From the NCBI GenBank assembly GCA_900539155.1, contig UQBE01000008.1, forward strand, positions 1-60,086: a stretch of 60,086 bases of DNA, read 5' to 3'. The stretch comes from an uncultured Porphyromonas sp. (GTDB taxonomy: Bacteria; Bacteroidota; Bacteroidia; Bacteroidales; Porphyromonadaceae). Positions 49,925 through 60,011 of this stretch are shown piece by piece. The notes below the pieces were generated by a model. The model did not search any database. It was given only the letters and a program-made list of their open reading frames with translations, and was not told where the DNA came from. Position 1 is the first letter of the stretch. Every line of letters begins with the position of its first letter. The translations under genes were made by a program, and so were the position numbers.

Positions 49925-52792
49925 TTAGTCTTGGCGGGGCAAGAGGCTCTTCTGGTCTCTATACTTGGAGGGAGAGACCTCGCAGATGTTCTTGAATGAG
50001 CGAGAGAAGTTCGAGTAAGTATCGAATCCACTCTGGTAGGCCACGTCTGTGAGGCTCATCTCCGCGTCTGCATCCATCAGCTCACACGCCTTACGTATCT
50101 TGAGCCGTAGTATATAAGCCGAGGAAGCGTAGCCAGTGAGCGCCTTCAGTTTGCGGTGTAGCTGTCTGCTACTCATACAGAGACTGTTGGCGACCTCCTC
50201 TACGTTGGTATTCTTGTTTTGGCTGATCTGCTGATTCACTAGCGTAGCCACCTTGGTCAGGAAGGTGATATCGGCCTCCTCTAGTTTATTTGTCTCAGCC
50301 TCGTCCGGCTCTTGCCCCTTGATGACTATCTGGGCAAACTTCTGGCGTAGCGTCTTGCGACTATCGAGGAGCCGCTCTACCAGCATACGCAGCTCGGTCG
50401 TGTTAAAGGGCTTGGTAAGATAAGCGTCCGCTCCTGCCTCTATACCCTTGATGCGCTCCTCCTCAGAGACTTTTGCCGTGACGACGATGATCGGTATATG
50501 GTTGACGATCTCATTACTACGTATCTGTCGGCATAGCTCTAGCCCATTGACGCCAGGCATCATCAGATCAGTGATGATGAGGTCAGGCACGAGCTCCACG
50601 GCTTTTCTAAAGCCTTCCTCGCCATCGGTCGCATAGGAGACACTATAGTGATCCTCAAACTGTGACCCGATGTAATGGGCTATGTCGTGATTGTCCTCGA
50701 TGACGAGCAGGCGACACGACTCGTCCTGCTCACACTCACTATCCTGTAGATCGGTCTCTTGATGTGGTAGCAGAGGCGTATTCGTAGCAGCCGACAGTGT
50801 CTGCTCTGGAGCAGCTTGATCATTGATGATCGGCACGATGATGTGAAAGGTGGTACCCTCGCCCAGCTTGCTCTCGATGGAGATCTGCCCCTTAGACGCC
50901 TGGACGATCTGCTTGACCAGAGCTAGTCCTATGCCTGTACCAATGTACTTGGAGTCGCTCTCAGCTTGATAAAACGGATCGAAAGCATGCTCCATGGTCT
51001 TTTGATCCATACCATGGCCCGTATCGGATAGATCGACGTATACCGAGTCGTCGGCACGCCATAGGGTGATGCTTATCTTGCCTTGAGGTGGGGTGAACTT
51101 AAAGGCGTTGGAGAGCAGGTTGTTGAAGACCTTATTGACATAGTCAGGCACGAAGCTCATCTCTACCTGGTCTTTCGGGCGGTAGGTCAGCTCTATGTCT
51201 CGACTAGAGGCATAGTCACGATAAGAGTCGACGATCATGGCAATATGGGCCGTGACATTGCCCCGACAAGTGCGCGGATCGCCGACAGACGACTTGATCT
51301 TGGAGATGTCTAGTAGCTGATTGATGAGTGTGAGAAGTCCCTGCCCCTGCCGCTCGATGCTCTCGGCGCGCTCTCTGATCTGCTCCGACTCCTCCTGCTG
51401 AAGCTCTTGACTCAAGCCTAGGATAAGGGTCAGAGGAGTGCGAAACTCGTGGGTGATATTGGTGAAGAAGGTCTCCCGCATCGAGGACATCTTCTTGAGC
51501 TCCTTATGGTTGCGACGCTGTATGCGCTGAATGTAGAGGAAGAAGCCGAAGAAGCCCAGCAGGAGCAGTGCGATGACCGCAAAGGTGACGTTCTCTATAC
51601 GTCGCTCTGCACGCTCATGCTCGAGCGCGATCTTCGCTTTATTCATCTTCCTGTTTTGGATGTTTCGCTCGATGTTGAGACTAGTGTTTTGCATCCTATT
51701 GAACTTGTCCATATCTAGAGTGTTCTGCTTCATCTCCGTAGCCCGCTCATAGTACGTCAGTGCTGCTTGCCAGTCACCGTGACGCTTATAGTACTTGTAG
51801 TACAGGGTGTAGATATCAGCTAGGTGCTCCTTGTCTTGTATCTTCTCCGCATTGCTCCGTGCCTGCTCGAGGTAGTAGAGCATCTGCGCATCATCTCGGG
51901 TAGCACTGTGTATGCTGGCTAGAGCTACGAGCAGATTGAGCTTGTGCCACTCATCTTTAGAGTTCTGCATCAATTGGTAACCAGCCTCATACTCCCTAGC
52001 AGCCTCGTCATACTGCTGCGCCTGCTCATAGAGAGAGCCAAAGTAAGAGTGACACAGAGCGATGCCTAACGTACTCCCAGCCTTCTGATTGGCCTCCATC
52101 GAGTACCTATAGTACACCCACGCCGAGTCTATCTCTCCGCGATGCTCGAAAATAGAACCCAGGTTGGCGTAGTTGATGGCCATGCCCACCGTACTGCCCA
52201 GTCGCTGCTCCACGACGAGAGCTTTGCGCAGAGCACTATCGGCACGCTCATAGTTGCCCAGCGTTAGGTAGATATTGCCCAGGCTATTGAGAGACTTAGC
52301 CTGGTTTTTGATTGCCACAAAAGAGGTGTCCGTAGTAACCTTGCACAGACTCCACGCCTGGTAGTGATACTCCTGAGCAATGTCCAGGATGCCCATACGC
52401 CGGTAGTCCGTCCCCACATTGTTGAGTGCCTGCACCCACTCTAGCGTATCTTGTATCGCTTCTGCTTGTCTCAATCCCTCACTGTGTACGGTGAGTGCCT
52501 CGTCAAAAGCGCTCTCATTGCGTAGCGCATCACCCATCACCCTCAGGGCGACGATGCTCTCGAGGGTGTTGCCCTCACGCTCCCACTGCTTCTGTAGCGT
52601 AGCGAGTGAGTCGCGGTTGCCTATGGAGCGCACGACGCTATCCGCTGCTACACGCTCTGCTGCGGTAAAAGTCTCGGAGGCACTCTGACTACACGAGGCT
52701 AGGAGGTAGATCACCACGATGAGTGATGACAATACAGCCGAGATGTCTCGACGTACCTCTAGAGAACTTATAGGGGGCATAGGTGATTTCAT
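49925..52792 (-). CDS. Hybrid two-component regulator (TPR-kinase-receiver-AraC)
   Basis: A single-chain sensor-regulator of 955 residues from the ATG at 52792 (MKSPMPPISSLEVRRD); the frame extends upstream to a GTG at 52858. An N-terminal lipoprotein-like signal (VVIYLLASC) precedes about 7 TPR-like repeats facing the periplasm. A membrane segment (VTFAVIALLLLGFFGFFLYI), a kinase core (ITHEFRTPLTLILGLSQEL; NNLLSNAFKFTPPQGK; GTGIGLALVKQIV), a receiver (LLVIEDNHDIAHYI; DLIITDLMMPGVNGLEL) and an AraC-type HTH (RQLHRKLKALTGYASSAYIL; DVAYQSGFDTYSNFSRSFKN) follow. It is the likely activator of the fimbrial operon on the same strand, through the direct repeats at 49230-49298. Confidence 0.92.
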   Translation of the reverse strand: MKSPMPPISSLEVRRDISAVLSSLIVVIYLLASCSQSASETFTAAERVAADSVVRSIGNRDSLATLQKQWEREGNTLESIVALRVMGDALRNESAFDEALTVHSEGLRQAEAIQDTLEWVQALNNVGTDYRRMGILDIAQEYHYQAWSLCKVTTDTSFVAIKNQAKSLNSLGNIYLTLGNYERADSALRKALVVEQRLGSTVGMAINYANLGSIFEHRGEIDSAWVYYRYSMEANQKAGSTLGIALCHSYFGSLYEQAQQYDEAAREYEAGYQLMQNSKDEWHKLNLLVALASIHSATRDDAQMLYYLEQARSNAEKIQDKEHLADIYTLYYKYYKRHGDWQAALTYYERATEMKQNTLDMDKFNRMQNTSLNIERNIQNRKMNKAKIALEHERAERRIENVTFAVIALLLLGFFGFFLYIQRIQRRNHKELKKMSSMRETFFTNITHEFRTPLTLILGLSQELQQEESEQIRERAESIERQGQGLLTLINQLLDISKIKSSVGDPRTCRGNVTAHIAMIVDSYRDYASSRDIELTYRPKDQVEMSFVPDYVNKVFNNLLSNAFKFTPPQGKISITLWRADDSVYVDLSDTGHGMDQKTMEHAFDPFYQAESDSKYIGTGIGLALVKQIVQASKGQISIESKLGEGTTFHIIVPIINDQAAPEQTLSAATNTPLLPHQETDLQDSECEQDESCRLLVIEDNHDIAHYIGSQFEDHYSVSYATDGEEGFRKAVELVPDLIITDLMMPGVNGLELCRQIRSNEIVNHIPIIVVTAKVSEEERIKGIEAGADAYLTKPFNTTELRMLVERLLDSRKTLRQKFAQIVIKGQEPDEAETNKLEEADITFLTKVATLVNQQISQNKNTNVEEVANSLCMSSRQLHRKLKALTGYASSAYILRLKIRKACELMDADAEMSLTDVAYQSGFDTYSNFSRSFKNICEVSPSKYRDQKSLLPRQD

Positions 52793-52861
52793 CTTGAACG
52801 AATCTGAAGCGATGGAGCTAGACGGTAGCTTTTTGATAACAATAAAGTTACAATCCACTCA

Positions 52862-52869
52862 CAAAGGTA
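52862..52869 (-). promoter_or_regulatory. Hybrid regulator promoter -7 box
   Basis: The complement reads TACCTTTG, 69 bp before the ATG at 52792. Because the upstream GTG at 52858 would lie at the transcription start, the ATG is the better start. The 308-bp gap to yidE otherwise holds only the opposite promoter. Confidence 0.5.
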
Positions 52870-53004
52870 ACGAATTCCCACCAGCTTGCGCATCCTATCG
52901 AGTGCCCCCCTTACGCCAGTCGAGGAGCGACGGGGACAATCGAGGTGTAAGTAGAGCATCTTATAAAGGCTCAATGGATGTGGCTCTATTAATCTGAATC
53001 TGCG

Positions 53005-53012
53005 TACCTTTG
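53005..53012 (+). promoter_or_regulatory. yidE-lptB promoter -7 box
   Basis: TACCTTTG matches TAnnTTTG and lies 88 bp before the ATG at 53101. A GGCGA/TCGCC pair in the leader could form a weak hairpin. A solo ATTATATAATGT resembling a CAGGG-module end abuts the start codon. Confidence 0.45.
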
Positions 53013-53100
53013 CGCAGGGTGTTGGGTCTAGTCGCGTGGCGATGGGCTCACCCTAGATGGCTCCTCAGATGGAGTCGCCCCGCTTATCATTATATAATGT

Positions 53101-54780
53101 ATGGACAGTCTGCGAGCTTTTCTCAACGAACTCTTCGTCATACCATCGGTACCTCAATCGATTATAGTCATCTCACTAGTATCTCTGGTGGGACTCCTCC
53201 TAGCACGCATACGCATAGCGCGTATCTCGCTGGGGGTGACTTTTGTCTTCTTCGTCGGTATCCTGCTCTCATACTGGGGCATCACGCTTGATAGAGGGAC
53301 GCTAAACTTTGGGATGAACTTCGGGCTCATCCTCTTTATCTATGCGCTCGGTCTTCAGGTGGGACCCGCATTCTTTCCCTCGCTCAAGAAGGGGGGCATA
53401 CGGGATAACCTCGACTCACTACTCATCGTGGCGGTGGACCTGGCACTTGTCGTGGGACTCTTCTTCGTCTCTGAGCTACCCATCAGTCAGTGGGTCGGCA
53501 TCCTGTCGGGAGCCACGACCAATACGCCAGCACTTGCTGCGGCTCAGAGCAGTCTGCCGAGTACAGGCGCCGAGGGGCAGAGCATGCTAGCTGAGATGGC
53601 ACTGGCGTGTGCGATTACCTACCCCTTTGGCGTGGTGGGGGTCATACTGGCTCTCTATATCCTAGCCCCTCTGGCGAAGCGACGTGCCAAGGGACAGCCC
53701 GACGAGGAGGAGCGCGCAGCCTTCTTTAGCGAGTACGAGGTGATGAATATGGGGGTGGTCGGCAAAACAATCTCGGAAGTCTCACGCGTGGCCGAGACAC
53801 CCTTCGTAATCAGTCGTGTGTGGCGGGATGGTAAGGCCTTAGCTCCCGACTCATCGACACAGCTTCAGGAAGGGGATCGCCTGCTGGTGGTTTCGGACGA
53901 GCGGGAAGTGCCCAGGCTGGAGCTATTCTTTGGTAAGAAGGTAGAGAAGGATTGGAATCGCTCCGACATTGATTGGGACAGCGTCGACAAGAGTCTCGTC
54001 TCAAGACGACTGGTCCTCACACGCAAAGAGTACAACGGCGTGCGACTCAGCGCACTGCACCTGCGCAATGACTACGGGGTCAATGTGACACGCATAGATC
54101 GTGCGGGCATAGAGCTACTCACCTCGCCCGACCTGCACCTGCAGCTCGGTGACCGTATGACCGTGGTGGGTACCAAGGAGGCTACGGACGCGGTTGCTGC
54201 TAAGATTGGCAACGAAATCAAGGACCTGGACACGCCCAATCTGCTGGGGCTTTTCATCGGTCTCTTCATCAGCGTCTTCGTTGGCATGATTCCTTTCTAC
54301 ATCCCTGGTGTGAGCTCGCCTATTCGGCTCGGCTTGGCAGGGGGCGGTATCATCATCGGTATTCTGATGGGAGCCTTCGGTCCACGTATGCATGTGACTA
54401 CTTATATCACTAACAGTGCTAGTCTCCTAGTTTGCCAGCTGGGACTGATTCTCTACCTTGGCTGTCTGGGACTTTCGTCAGGAGCAGGCTTCTTTGACAT
54501 CCTCTTCAGCACACAAGGCTTAGTATGGCTCGGCTATGGAGCTCTGCTTACAGTGCTCCCGCTACTGCTGGTCGGCTGGTATATGCTACGTCGCAAGCGG
54601 GGAGACTACGCCACTATGTGTGGCGTCATGTGCGGGAGCATGGCAAACCCGATGGCTCTGGAGGTGATTGGTGACCGTCTGAAGGGAAGCAAGCATACGG
54701 TTGCCTATGCCACGGTTTACCCGCTCGGTATGTTCGTCCGTATCATCACCGCACAGCTCCTCATCTTACTCTTCGTATAG
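53101..54780 (+). CDS. YidE/AspT-family transporter with two TrkA-C domains
   Basis: A 559-residue inner-membrane protein of the aspartate-alanine exchanger family. About five membrane segments (IIVISLVSLVGLLLARIRIA; NFGMNFGLILFIYALGLQVG) come first, then a cytoplasmic part with two TrkA-C (RCK) domains at about 200-370 (EVMNMGVVGKTISEVSRV...EGDRLLVVSDEREV; GVRLSALHLRNDYGVNVTRI...LGDRMTVVGTK), then about five to six more segments (LGLFIGLFISVFVGMIPFYI). GATTNTPALAAAQSSLP is the family signature. The substrate is unknown. lptB follows 3 bp after the stop. Confidence 0.88.
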   Translation: MDSLRAFLNELFVIPSVPQSIIVISLVSLVGLLLARIRIARISLGVTFVFFVGILLSYWGITLDRGTLNFGMNFGLILFIYALGLQVGPAFFPSLKKGGIRDNLDSLLIVAVDLALVVGLFFVSELPISQWVGILSGATTNTPALAAAQSSLPSTGAEGQSMLAEMALACAITYPFGVVGVILALYILAPLAKRRAKGQPDEEERAAFFSEYEVMNMGVVGKTISEVSRVAETPFVISRVWRDGKALAPDSSTQLQEGDRLLVVSDEREVPRLELFFGKKVEKDWNRSDIDWDSVDKSLVSRRLVLTRKEYNGVRLSALHLRNDYGVNVTRIDRAGIELLTSPDLHLQLGDRMTVVGTKEATDAVAAKIGNEIKDLDTPNLLGLFIGLFISVFVGMIPFYIPGVSSPIRLGLAGGGIIIGILMGAFGPRMHVTTYITNSASLLVCQLGLILYLGCLGLSSGAGFFDILFSTQGLVWLGYGALLTVLPLLLVGWYMLRRKRGDYATMCGVMCGSMANPMALEVIGDRLKGSKHTVAYATVYPLGMFVRIITAQLLILLFV

Positions 54781-54783
54781 CTT

Positions 54784-55587
54784 ATGACAGACACAATAGA
54801 TACCACCGAAGCCCTCTCCCCAGACCGCCATCGTGGCGAGACGGGTGTGCTACGTACGGAGCACTTGGTCAAGCGTTATCGCAGCCGTACCGTCGTCAAC
54901 GATGTCTCTATCGAGCTACGTCAAGGGGAGATTGTTGGGCTGCTTGGTCCTAATGGTGCGGGGAAAACTACAACCTTCTACATGACGGTGGGGCTGGTCG
55001 TGCCGAATGGTGGTAAGATATACCTCAATGAGCAGGACATTACGAAGCTCCCAGTCTATCAGCGCGCTCGTCTCGGAATTGGATATCTGGCGCAGGAGGC
55101 ATCGGTCTTTCGGAAGCTCTCGGTAGAGGATAACATAAAGGCGGTCCTAGAGATGACACCGCTCACACCATACCAGCAGCGCGAGCGTCTGGAGACTCTG
55201 ATAGATGAGTTCGGACTTCACAAGGTACGCACCAACCAAGGCAACAGGCTCTCGGGAGGAGAGCGCCGACGAGTTGAGATCGCTCGCTGTCTAGCCATTG
55301 ACCCGAAATTTATCATGCTTGACGAGCCCTTTGCGGGTGTCGACCCAATTGCGGTGCAAGACATCCAGTCCATCGTGGCTAAGCTCAAGCAGCGCAACAT
55401 CGGTATCCTAATCACCGACCATAACGTCAATGAGACGCTCAGCATCACGGATCGTGCCTACTTACTCTTCGAGGGCAAGGTGCTCTTCCAGGGGACAGCT
55501 GAGCAGCTTGCTGAGAATTCGCTCGTGCGTGAGAAGTACCTCGGACGCGACTTCGTCTTGCGTCGCAAGAGCTTCGTAGATCTCTGA
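54784..55587 (+). CDS. lptB: LPS export ABC ATPase LptB
   Basis: A 267-residue ABC ATPase that drives lipopolysaccharide transport with LptFG. Motifs are Walker A (GLLGPNGAGKTTTFYMTVGL), the LptB-type GIGYLAQEASVFRKLSVEDN, signature LSGGERRRVEIARCL, Walker B (FIMLDEPFAGVDPIA) and ILITDHNVNETLSITDRAYL. The last two are very typical of LptB. An N-terminal extension of about 20 residues precedes the ABC domain, so an internal start is possible. It is in an operon with yidE. Confidence 0.92.
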   Translation: MTDTIDTTEALSPDRHRGETGVLRTEHLVKRYRSRTVVNDVSIELRQGEIVGLLGPNGAGKTTTFYMTVGLVVPNGGKIYLNEQDITKLPVYQRARLGIGYLAQEASVFRKLSVEDNIKAVLEMTPLTPYQQRERLETLIDEFGLHKVRTNQGNRLSGGERRRVEIARCLAIDPKFIMLDEPFAGVDPIAVQDIQSIVAKLKQRNIGILITDHNVNETLSITDRAYLLFEGKVLFQGTAEQLAENSLVREKYLGRDFVLRRKSFVDL

Positions 55588-55648
55588 CATCTTACGCCGA
55601 GGAGTGCCTGCCGTGCCGTCGGTAAGGTTCTATTAATATAGAAATAGT

Positions 55649-55656
55649 TATCTTTG
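55649..55656 (+). promoter_or_regulatory. mutAB promoter -7 box
   Basis: TATCTTTG matches TAnnTTTG, 98 bp before the mutA ATG at 55755. A cobalamin riboswitch was looked for in the leader because the enzyme needs B12; none is recognisable. Confidence 0.5.
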
Positions 55657-55754
55657 CGGGTAGCAACATGGTCGACTAGCTTCTATCTGATGGAAGAGAG
55701 TCCTCGTTGTTGCCCCTTTGCGTAATCAATTCACACAACACACACATATATATT

Positions 55755-57626
55755 ATGGCAAATACAAGAGAACGGCTCTTTGGGGACTTTCCTCCCGTAA
55801 GCAAAGAGCAGTGGCTGGAGAAAGTCACCGTCGATCTCAAGGGTGCCTCCTTTGACAAGCGACTCGTCTGGCGCACGCCCGAGGGGTTTAGTTTGCAACC
55901 GATGTACAGACGCGAGGACATTGCTCAGTATGCCTCACGCCTAGCACTCCCTGGCGAGTACCCCTACGTACGATCGACCAAGCTAGACAACGAGTGGCTC
56001 GTACGCCAAGAGATTAAAGTAACAAACCCCGCCGAGGCAAACGCAAAGGCTCTCGACATACTCAACAAGGGCGTCACTTCCCTCGGGTTCAACATCTCTA
56101 AGACGATCCTCTCTGCCGAGACCCTTGAGACCCTTCTGAAGGGAATAGACCTGACGGCTGTAGAGCTCAACCTTTCGACCTGCATCTCTCGTACGGTCGA
56201 GCTGGCAGAGCTCTTTGTCGCCTATGTGCAGAAGCACCAGGTCGACGGTGCAGCAGTACGAGGAGCTATCGAGTACAACCCCTTCAAGCGTGAGCTGATG
56301 AAGGGAGTCATCGATGATAAGCGCTACGACACGCTAGAGCAGCTCTATAATATTGCTAAGCCTATCCCACAGATGCGCCTCTACATAGTAGACGCTTCGA
56401 TGCTGAGCAACGCTGGTGCTGGCATCGTCAAGGAGCTCGCCTACGCACTCGCGTGGGGCGCCGAAGTACTCGACCAGATGGTGGCTCGTGGTCACAAGGT
56501 CGAGGAGATCGCTCGCAGGATCAAGTTCCACTTCGGCATCAGCTCGAGTTACTTTATGGAGATGGCCAAGTTCCGTGCAGCTCGCTGGCTATGGGCCGAG
56601 ATTATCGGAGCGCACGGCGACCAGTACAAGGGCGATGCTGCGAAGATTTGCCAGCACGCTACCACTTCACAGTGGAATATGACCGTCTACGACGCTTATG
56701 TCAACCTACTCCGCTCGCAGACCGAGACGATGTCTGCAGCACTGGGCGGTGTCGACTCAATCACGGTCCTTCCATTCAACATCGCTTACGAGGAGAGCTC
56801 CGACTTCTCCGAGCGTATCGCACGCAATCAGCAGCTCCTTCTGAGCGAGGAGAGTCACTTCGACAAGGTGGTCGACCCCGCTGCTGGTTCCTACTACATA
56901 GAGACGCTGACCAATGTGATCGCCGAGCAAGCTTGGCAACTCTTTGGCGAGATTAGTGCTAGCGAAGGTGGCTTCGAAAGCTTTGTCACCACGGGTGCAC
57001 TACAGCGTGACCTCCAGGAGACCAATACGCAGCGTCACGAAGCGGTCGCTAAGCGCAAGGAGACCCTGCTGGGTACCAACGAATTTCCAAACTTTACGGA
57101 GACGGCTCACGAGAAGCTCGCGACGCCCGCTGTCCTCACGACGGGGTGCGGCTGCACAGCTGGAGAGAAGCAGGAGGGACTACAACCGCTCAACTTCGAC
57201 CGTGGTGCCAATCAGTTTGAGGAGCTACGCTTGACGACAGAGCGCGGTAAGCAGCCAGTCGTCTTCATGCTGACGATTGGCAATCTAGCCATGAGACTTG
57301 CTCGCTCACAGTTCTCGGGCAACTTCTTCGGCTGTGCTGGCTACAAGCTCATCGACAACCTAGGCTTTGAGACCGTCCAAGAGGGTATCGACGCAGCTGT
57401 CGCTGCTAAGGCAGACATCGTGGTGCTCTGCTCTAGCGATGATGAGTATGAGACTTACGCTCCAGAGGCATTCCGTCTACTCGACGGTAGAGCGCAGTTT
57501 GTCGTAGCGGGCAATCCCGCCTGCACTGAGCAGTTGCAGGCTCTCGGCATCGAGCACTTCATCCATGTCCGTAGCAACGTCTTGGAGACCTTGCAGCACT
57601 TCAACGAAATCTTCGGACTAGCGTAG
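55755..57626 (+). CDS. mutA: Methylmalonyl-CoA mutase small subunit
   Basis: A 623-residue subunit of the heterodimeric, adenosylcobalamin-dependent enzyme that interconverts succinyl-CoA and methylmalonyl-CoA on the succinate-propionate route. The ATG at 55755 (MANTRERLFGDFPPVSKEQW) is chosen over 55707. The TIM-barrel part is recognisable (IKFHFGISSSYFMEMAKFRA; VVDPAAGSYYIETLTN). The C-terminal cobalamin-like fold lacks the D-x-H-x-x-G cobalamin ligand motif, as expected for the non-catalytic small subunit. It lies 24 bp before mutB. Confidence 0.95.
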   Translation: MANTRERLFGDFPPVSKEQWLEKVTVDLKGASFDKRLVWRTPEGFSLQPMYRREDIAQYASRLALPGEYPYVRSTKLDNEWLVRQEIKVTNPAEANAKALDILNKGVTSLGFNISKTILSAETLETLLKGIDLTAVELNLSTCISRTVELAELFVAYVQKHQVDGAAVRGAIEYNPFKRELMKGVIDDKRYDTLEQLYNIAKPIPQMRLYIVDASMLSNAGAGIVKELAYALAWGAEVLDQMVARGHKVEEIARRIKFHFGISSSYFMEMAKFRAARWLWAEIIGAHGDQYKGDAAKICQHATTSQWNMTVYDAYVNLLRSQTETMSAALGGVDSITVLPFNIAYEESSDFSERIARNQQLLLSEESHFDKVVDPAAGSYYIETLTNVIAEQAWQLFGEISASEGGFESFVTTGALQRDLQETNTQRHEAVAKRKETLLGTNEFPNFTETAHEKLATPAVLTTGCGCTAGEKQEGLQPLNFDRGANQFEELRLTTERGKQPVVFMLTIGNLAMRLARSQFSGNFFGCAGYKLIDNLGFETVQEGIDAAVAAKADIVVLCSSDDEYETYAPEAFRLLDGRAQFVVAGNPACTEQLQALGIEHFIHVRSNVLETLQHFNEIFGLA

Positions 57627-57650
57627 TAACCCTCTAAGCAACACACACAA

Positions 57651-59804
57651 ATGACAAAGCCACTATACAAAGAGATTGACCTCCGTCAAGCTCAGTTTGG
57701 ACGCTCCGACGCCACTAAGTGGGGCCAGGAGCATGCGCTCGAGGCGAACTGGACTACGCCCGAGCAGATTAAGGTCAAGCCAGTCTACACGGCTGACGAC
57801 CTAGAGGGTCTAGAGCACCTCGACTACGTGTCAGGTCTTCCCCCCTTCCTACGTGGTCCGTACAGTCTGATGTACCCGTTCCGCCCGTGGACCATACGTC
57901 AGTACGCTGGCTTCTCGACCGCTGAGGAGAGCAACGCCTTCTACCGTCGTAACCTAGCGAGTGGTCAGAAGGGACTATCCGTCGCCTTCGACCTCCCGAC
58001 ACACCGTGGCTACGATGCGGACCACCCACGTGTCGTGGGCGATGTGGGCAAGGCTGGTGTCTCCATCTGCTCGCTAGAGGATATGAAGGTACTCTTCGAC
58101 GGTATCCCACTAGCCAAGATGTCCGTCTCCATGACGATGAACGGTGCTGTCCTTCCCGTCCTTGCCTTTTACATCAATGCTGGACTAGAGCAGGGTGCTA
58201 AGCTCGAGGAGATGGCTGGTACCATCCAAAACGATATCCTCAAGGAGTTCATGGTGCGCAACACCTACATCTACCCACCTGAATTCTCAATGAAGATCAT
58301 CGCCGACATCTTTGAGTACACCTCGCAGAAGATGCCTAAGTTCAACTCTATCTCCATCTCCGGCTACCACATGCAGGAGGCTGGAGCGACGGCGGATATT
58401 GAGATTGCTTTCACCATCGCCGACGGTATCGAGTACCTCCGTGCTGGTATCAACGCAGGCATCCCGGTGGATAAATTTGCGCCACGTCTCTCCTTCTTCT
58501 GGGGTATCGGTGTCAACCACTTTATGGAGATTGCCAAGATGCGTGCCGCACGTATGCTCTGGGCTAAGGTGGTCAAGAGCTTCGGCGCCGAGAATCCTAA
58601 GTCACTCATGCTCCGTACGCACTGCCAGACCTCTGGATGGTCGCTCACCGAGCAAGACCCTTACAACAACGTCGGGCGTACCTGTATCGAAGCTATGGCA
58701 GCGGCTCTCGGACACACGCAGTCGCTACATACTAACGCACTTGATGAGGCGATTGCCTTGCCGACCGACTTCTCCGCGCGTATCGCTCGTAATACACAGA
58801 TATACATTCAGAAGGAGACACAAGTCTGTCGCTCCATCGACCCGTGGGGTGGCTCCTATTATATAGAGTCGCTCACCGATGAGATAGCTCATAGAGCCTG
58901 GGGGCACATCCAGGAGGTCGAGAAGATTGGAGGTATGGCCAAGGCTATCGAGACTGGTCTCCCCAAGATGCGTATCGAGGAGGCTGCAGCACGTACGCAG
59001 GCTCGTATCGACTCCAACCAGCAGGTCATCATTGGTATCAATAAGTACCGCCTAGAGCACGAAGATCCGATCGAAATCCTTGAGATCGACAACACCTCCG
59101 TGCGTCAGAGCCAGGTAGCTCGTCTAGAGGACCTACGCGCTCATCGTGACGAGCAGGCTGTACAGGCTGCTCTCAAGGAGATCACCGAGTGTGTACGCAC
59201 CAAGCAGGGCAACCTCCTCGAGCTAGCTGTCAAGGCAGCCGGGCTACGTGCCTCGCTAGGTGAAATATCCGATGCCTGTGAGGCAGTCGTCGGAAGATAT
59301 AGTGCAGTAATTAGAACGATCAGTGGCGTGTATTCAAAAGAGTCAGGACATGACAAGCAGCTGGAGTATGCCAAGCAGCTTGCCGAGGAGTTTGCACAGC
59401 GTGAGGGGCGTCAGCCTCGTATTATGGTTGCTAAGATGGGACAAGACGGTCACGACCGTGGTGCCAAGGTTGTAGCCACAGGCTACGCCGATTGCGGATT
59501 TGACGTCGATATGGGACCACTCTTCCAGACTCCTGAGGAGAGTGCTCGTCAGGCTGTTGAGAACGATGTCAACATCCTTGGCGTCAGCTCACTGGCAGCA
59601 GGGCACAAGACGCTCATTCCTCAGGTCATCGAGGAGCTACGCAAGCTCGGACGTCCCGACATCATCGTCACCGCTGGCGGTGTCATCCCAGCTCAGGACT
59701 ACGACTTCCTCTACAAGGCTGGCGTAGCAGCTATCTTCGGACCAGGTACGCCTGTCGCCTACTCAGCTGCTAAGTGTCTCGAGATACTCCTCGGCAAGGA
59801 GTAG
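57651..59804 (+). CDS. mutB: Methylmalonyl-CoA mutase large (catalytic) subunit
   Basis: A 717-residue catalytic subunit. The substrate barrel shows FAGFSTAEESNAFYRRNLAS, AFDLPTHRGYDADHPRV, LRTHCQTSGWSLTEQDPYNN and SIDPWGGSYYIESLTDEI. The C-terminal B12 domain has the base-off cobalamin motif KMGQDGHDRGAKVVATGYAD with the ligand His, then LGVSSLAAGHKTLIPQV and VTAGGVIPAQDYDFLYKAGV. The length is normal. A strong terminator follows. Confidence 0.98.
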   Translation: MTKPLYKEIDLRQAQFGRSDATKWGQEHALEANWTTPEQIKVKPVYTADDLEGLEHLDYVSGLPPFLRGPYSLMYPFRPWTIRQYAGFSTAEESNAFYRRNLASGQKGLSVAFDLPTHRGYDADHPRVVGDVGKAGVSICSLEDMKVLFDGIPLAKMSVSMTMNGAVLPVLAFYINAGLEQGAKLEEMAGTIQNDILKEFMVRNTYIYPPEFSMKIIADIFEYTSQKMPKFNSISISGYHMQEAGATADIEIAFTIADGIEYLRAGINAGIPVDKFAPRLSFFWGIGVNHFMEIAKMRAARMLWAKVVKSFGAENPKSLMLRTHCQTSGWSLTEQDPYNNVGRTCIEAMAAALGHTQSLHTNALDEAIALPTDFSARIARNTQIYIQKETQVCRSIDPWGGSYYIESLTDEIAHRAWGHIQEVEKIGGMAKAIETGLPKMRIEEAAARTQARIDSNQQVIIGINKYRLEHEDPIEILEIDNTSVRQSQVARLEDLRAHRDEQAVQAALKEITECVRTKQGNLLELAVKAAGLRASLGEISDACEAVVGRYSAVIRTISGVYSKESGHDKQLEYAKQLAEEFAQREGRQPRIMVAKMGQDGHDRGAKVVATGYADCGFDVDMGPLFQTPEESARQAVENDVNILGVSSLAAGHKTLIPQVIEELRKLGRPDIIVTAGGVIPAQDYDFLYKAGVAAIFGPGTPVAYSAAKCLEILLGKE

Positions 59805-59861
59805 TCCCCGACGAGCTTTGCAGAGAGGCGGCCTAGTAGCCTCCCTGTGTAAGATAACGAC

Positions 59862-59899
59862 AAGGTCACGAGAGCCTGTGAGCTCCCGTGACCTTTTTT
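59862..59899 (+). terminator. Intrinsic terminator of mutAB
   Basis: AAGGTCACG pairs with CGTGACCTT, with further inner pairing, and six T follow. It lies 58 bp after the mutB stop. Confidence 0.9.
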
Positions 59900-59929
59900 C
59901 ATACCTCCTGAAGAGGGTAAGACTTCCCC

Positions 59930-59991
59930 CTGCAAAGTCAGGACAATCTTGCTTGCAAGATTGTGAGACTGTTGCAAAAGTCAACAGTCTC
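59930..59991 (+). mobile_element. MITE right-end fragment
   Basis: It contains CTGCAAAGTC, the ACAATCTTGC/GCAAGATTGT hairpin and the 27-bp terminal hairpin (59965-59991) of the 175-bp element, without its left two thirds. It is followed by GTAATGTGTCACCCCTG, a CAGGG-type module end. Confidence 0.75.
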
Positions 59992-60011
59992 GTAATGTGT
60001 CACCCCTGCCC

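Noticed and set aside
55657..55754. Cobalamin riboswitch in front of the B12-dependent mutase genes
   Set aside because: The leader is only about 95 nt and shows no recognisable B12 box or suitable stem arrangement.
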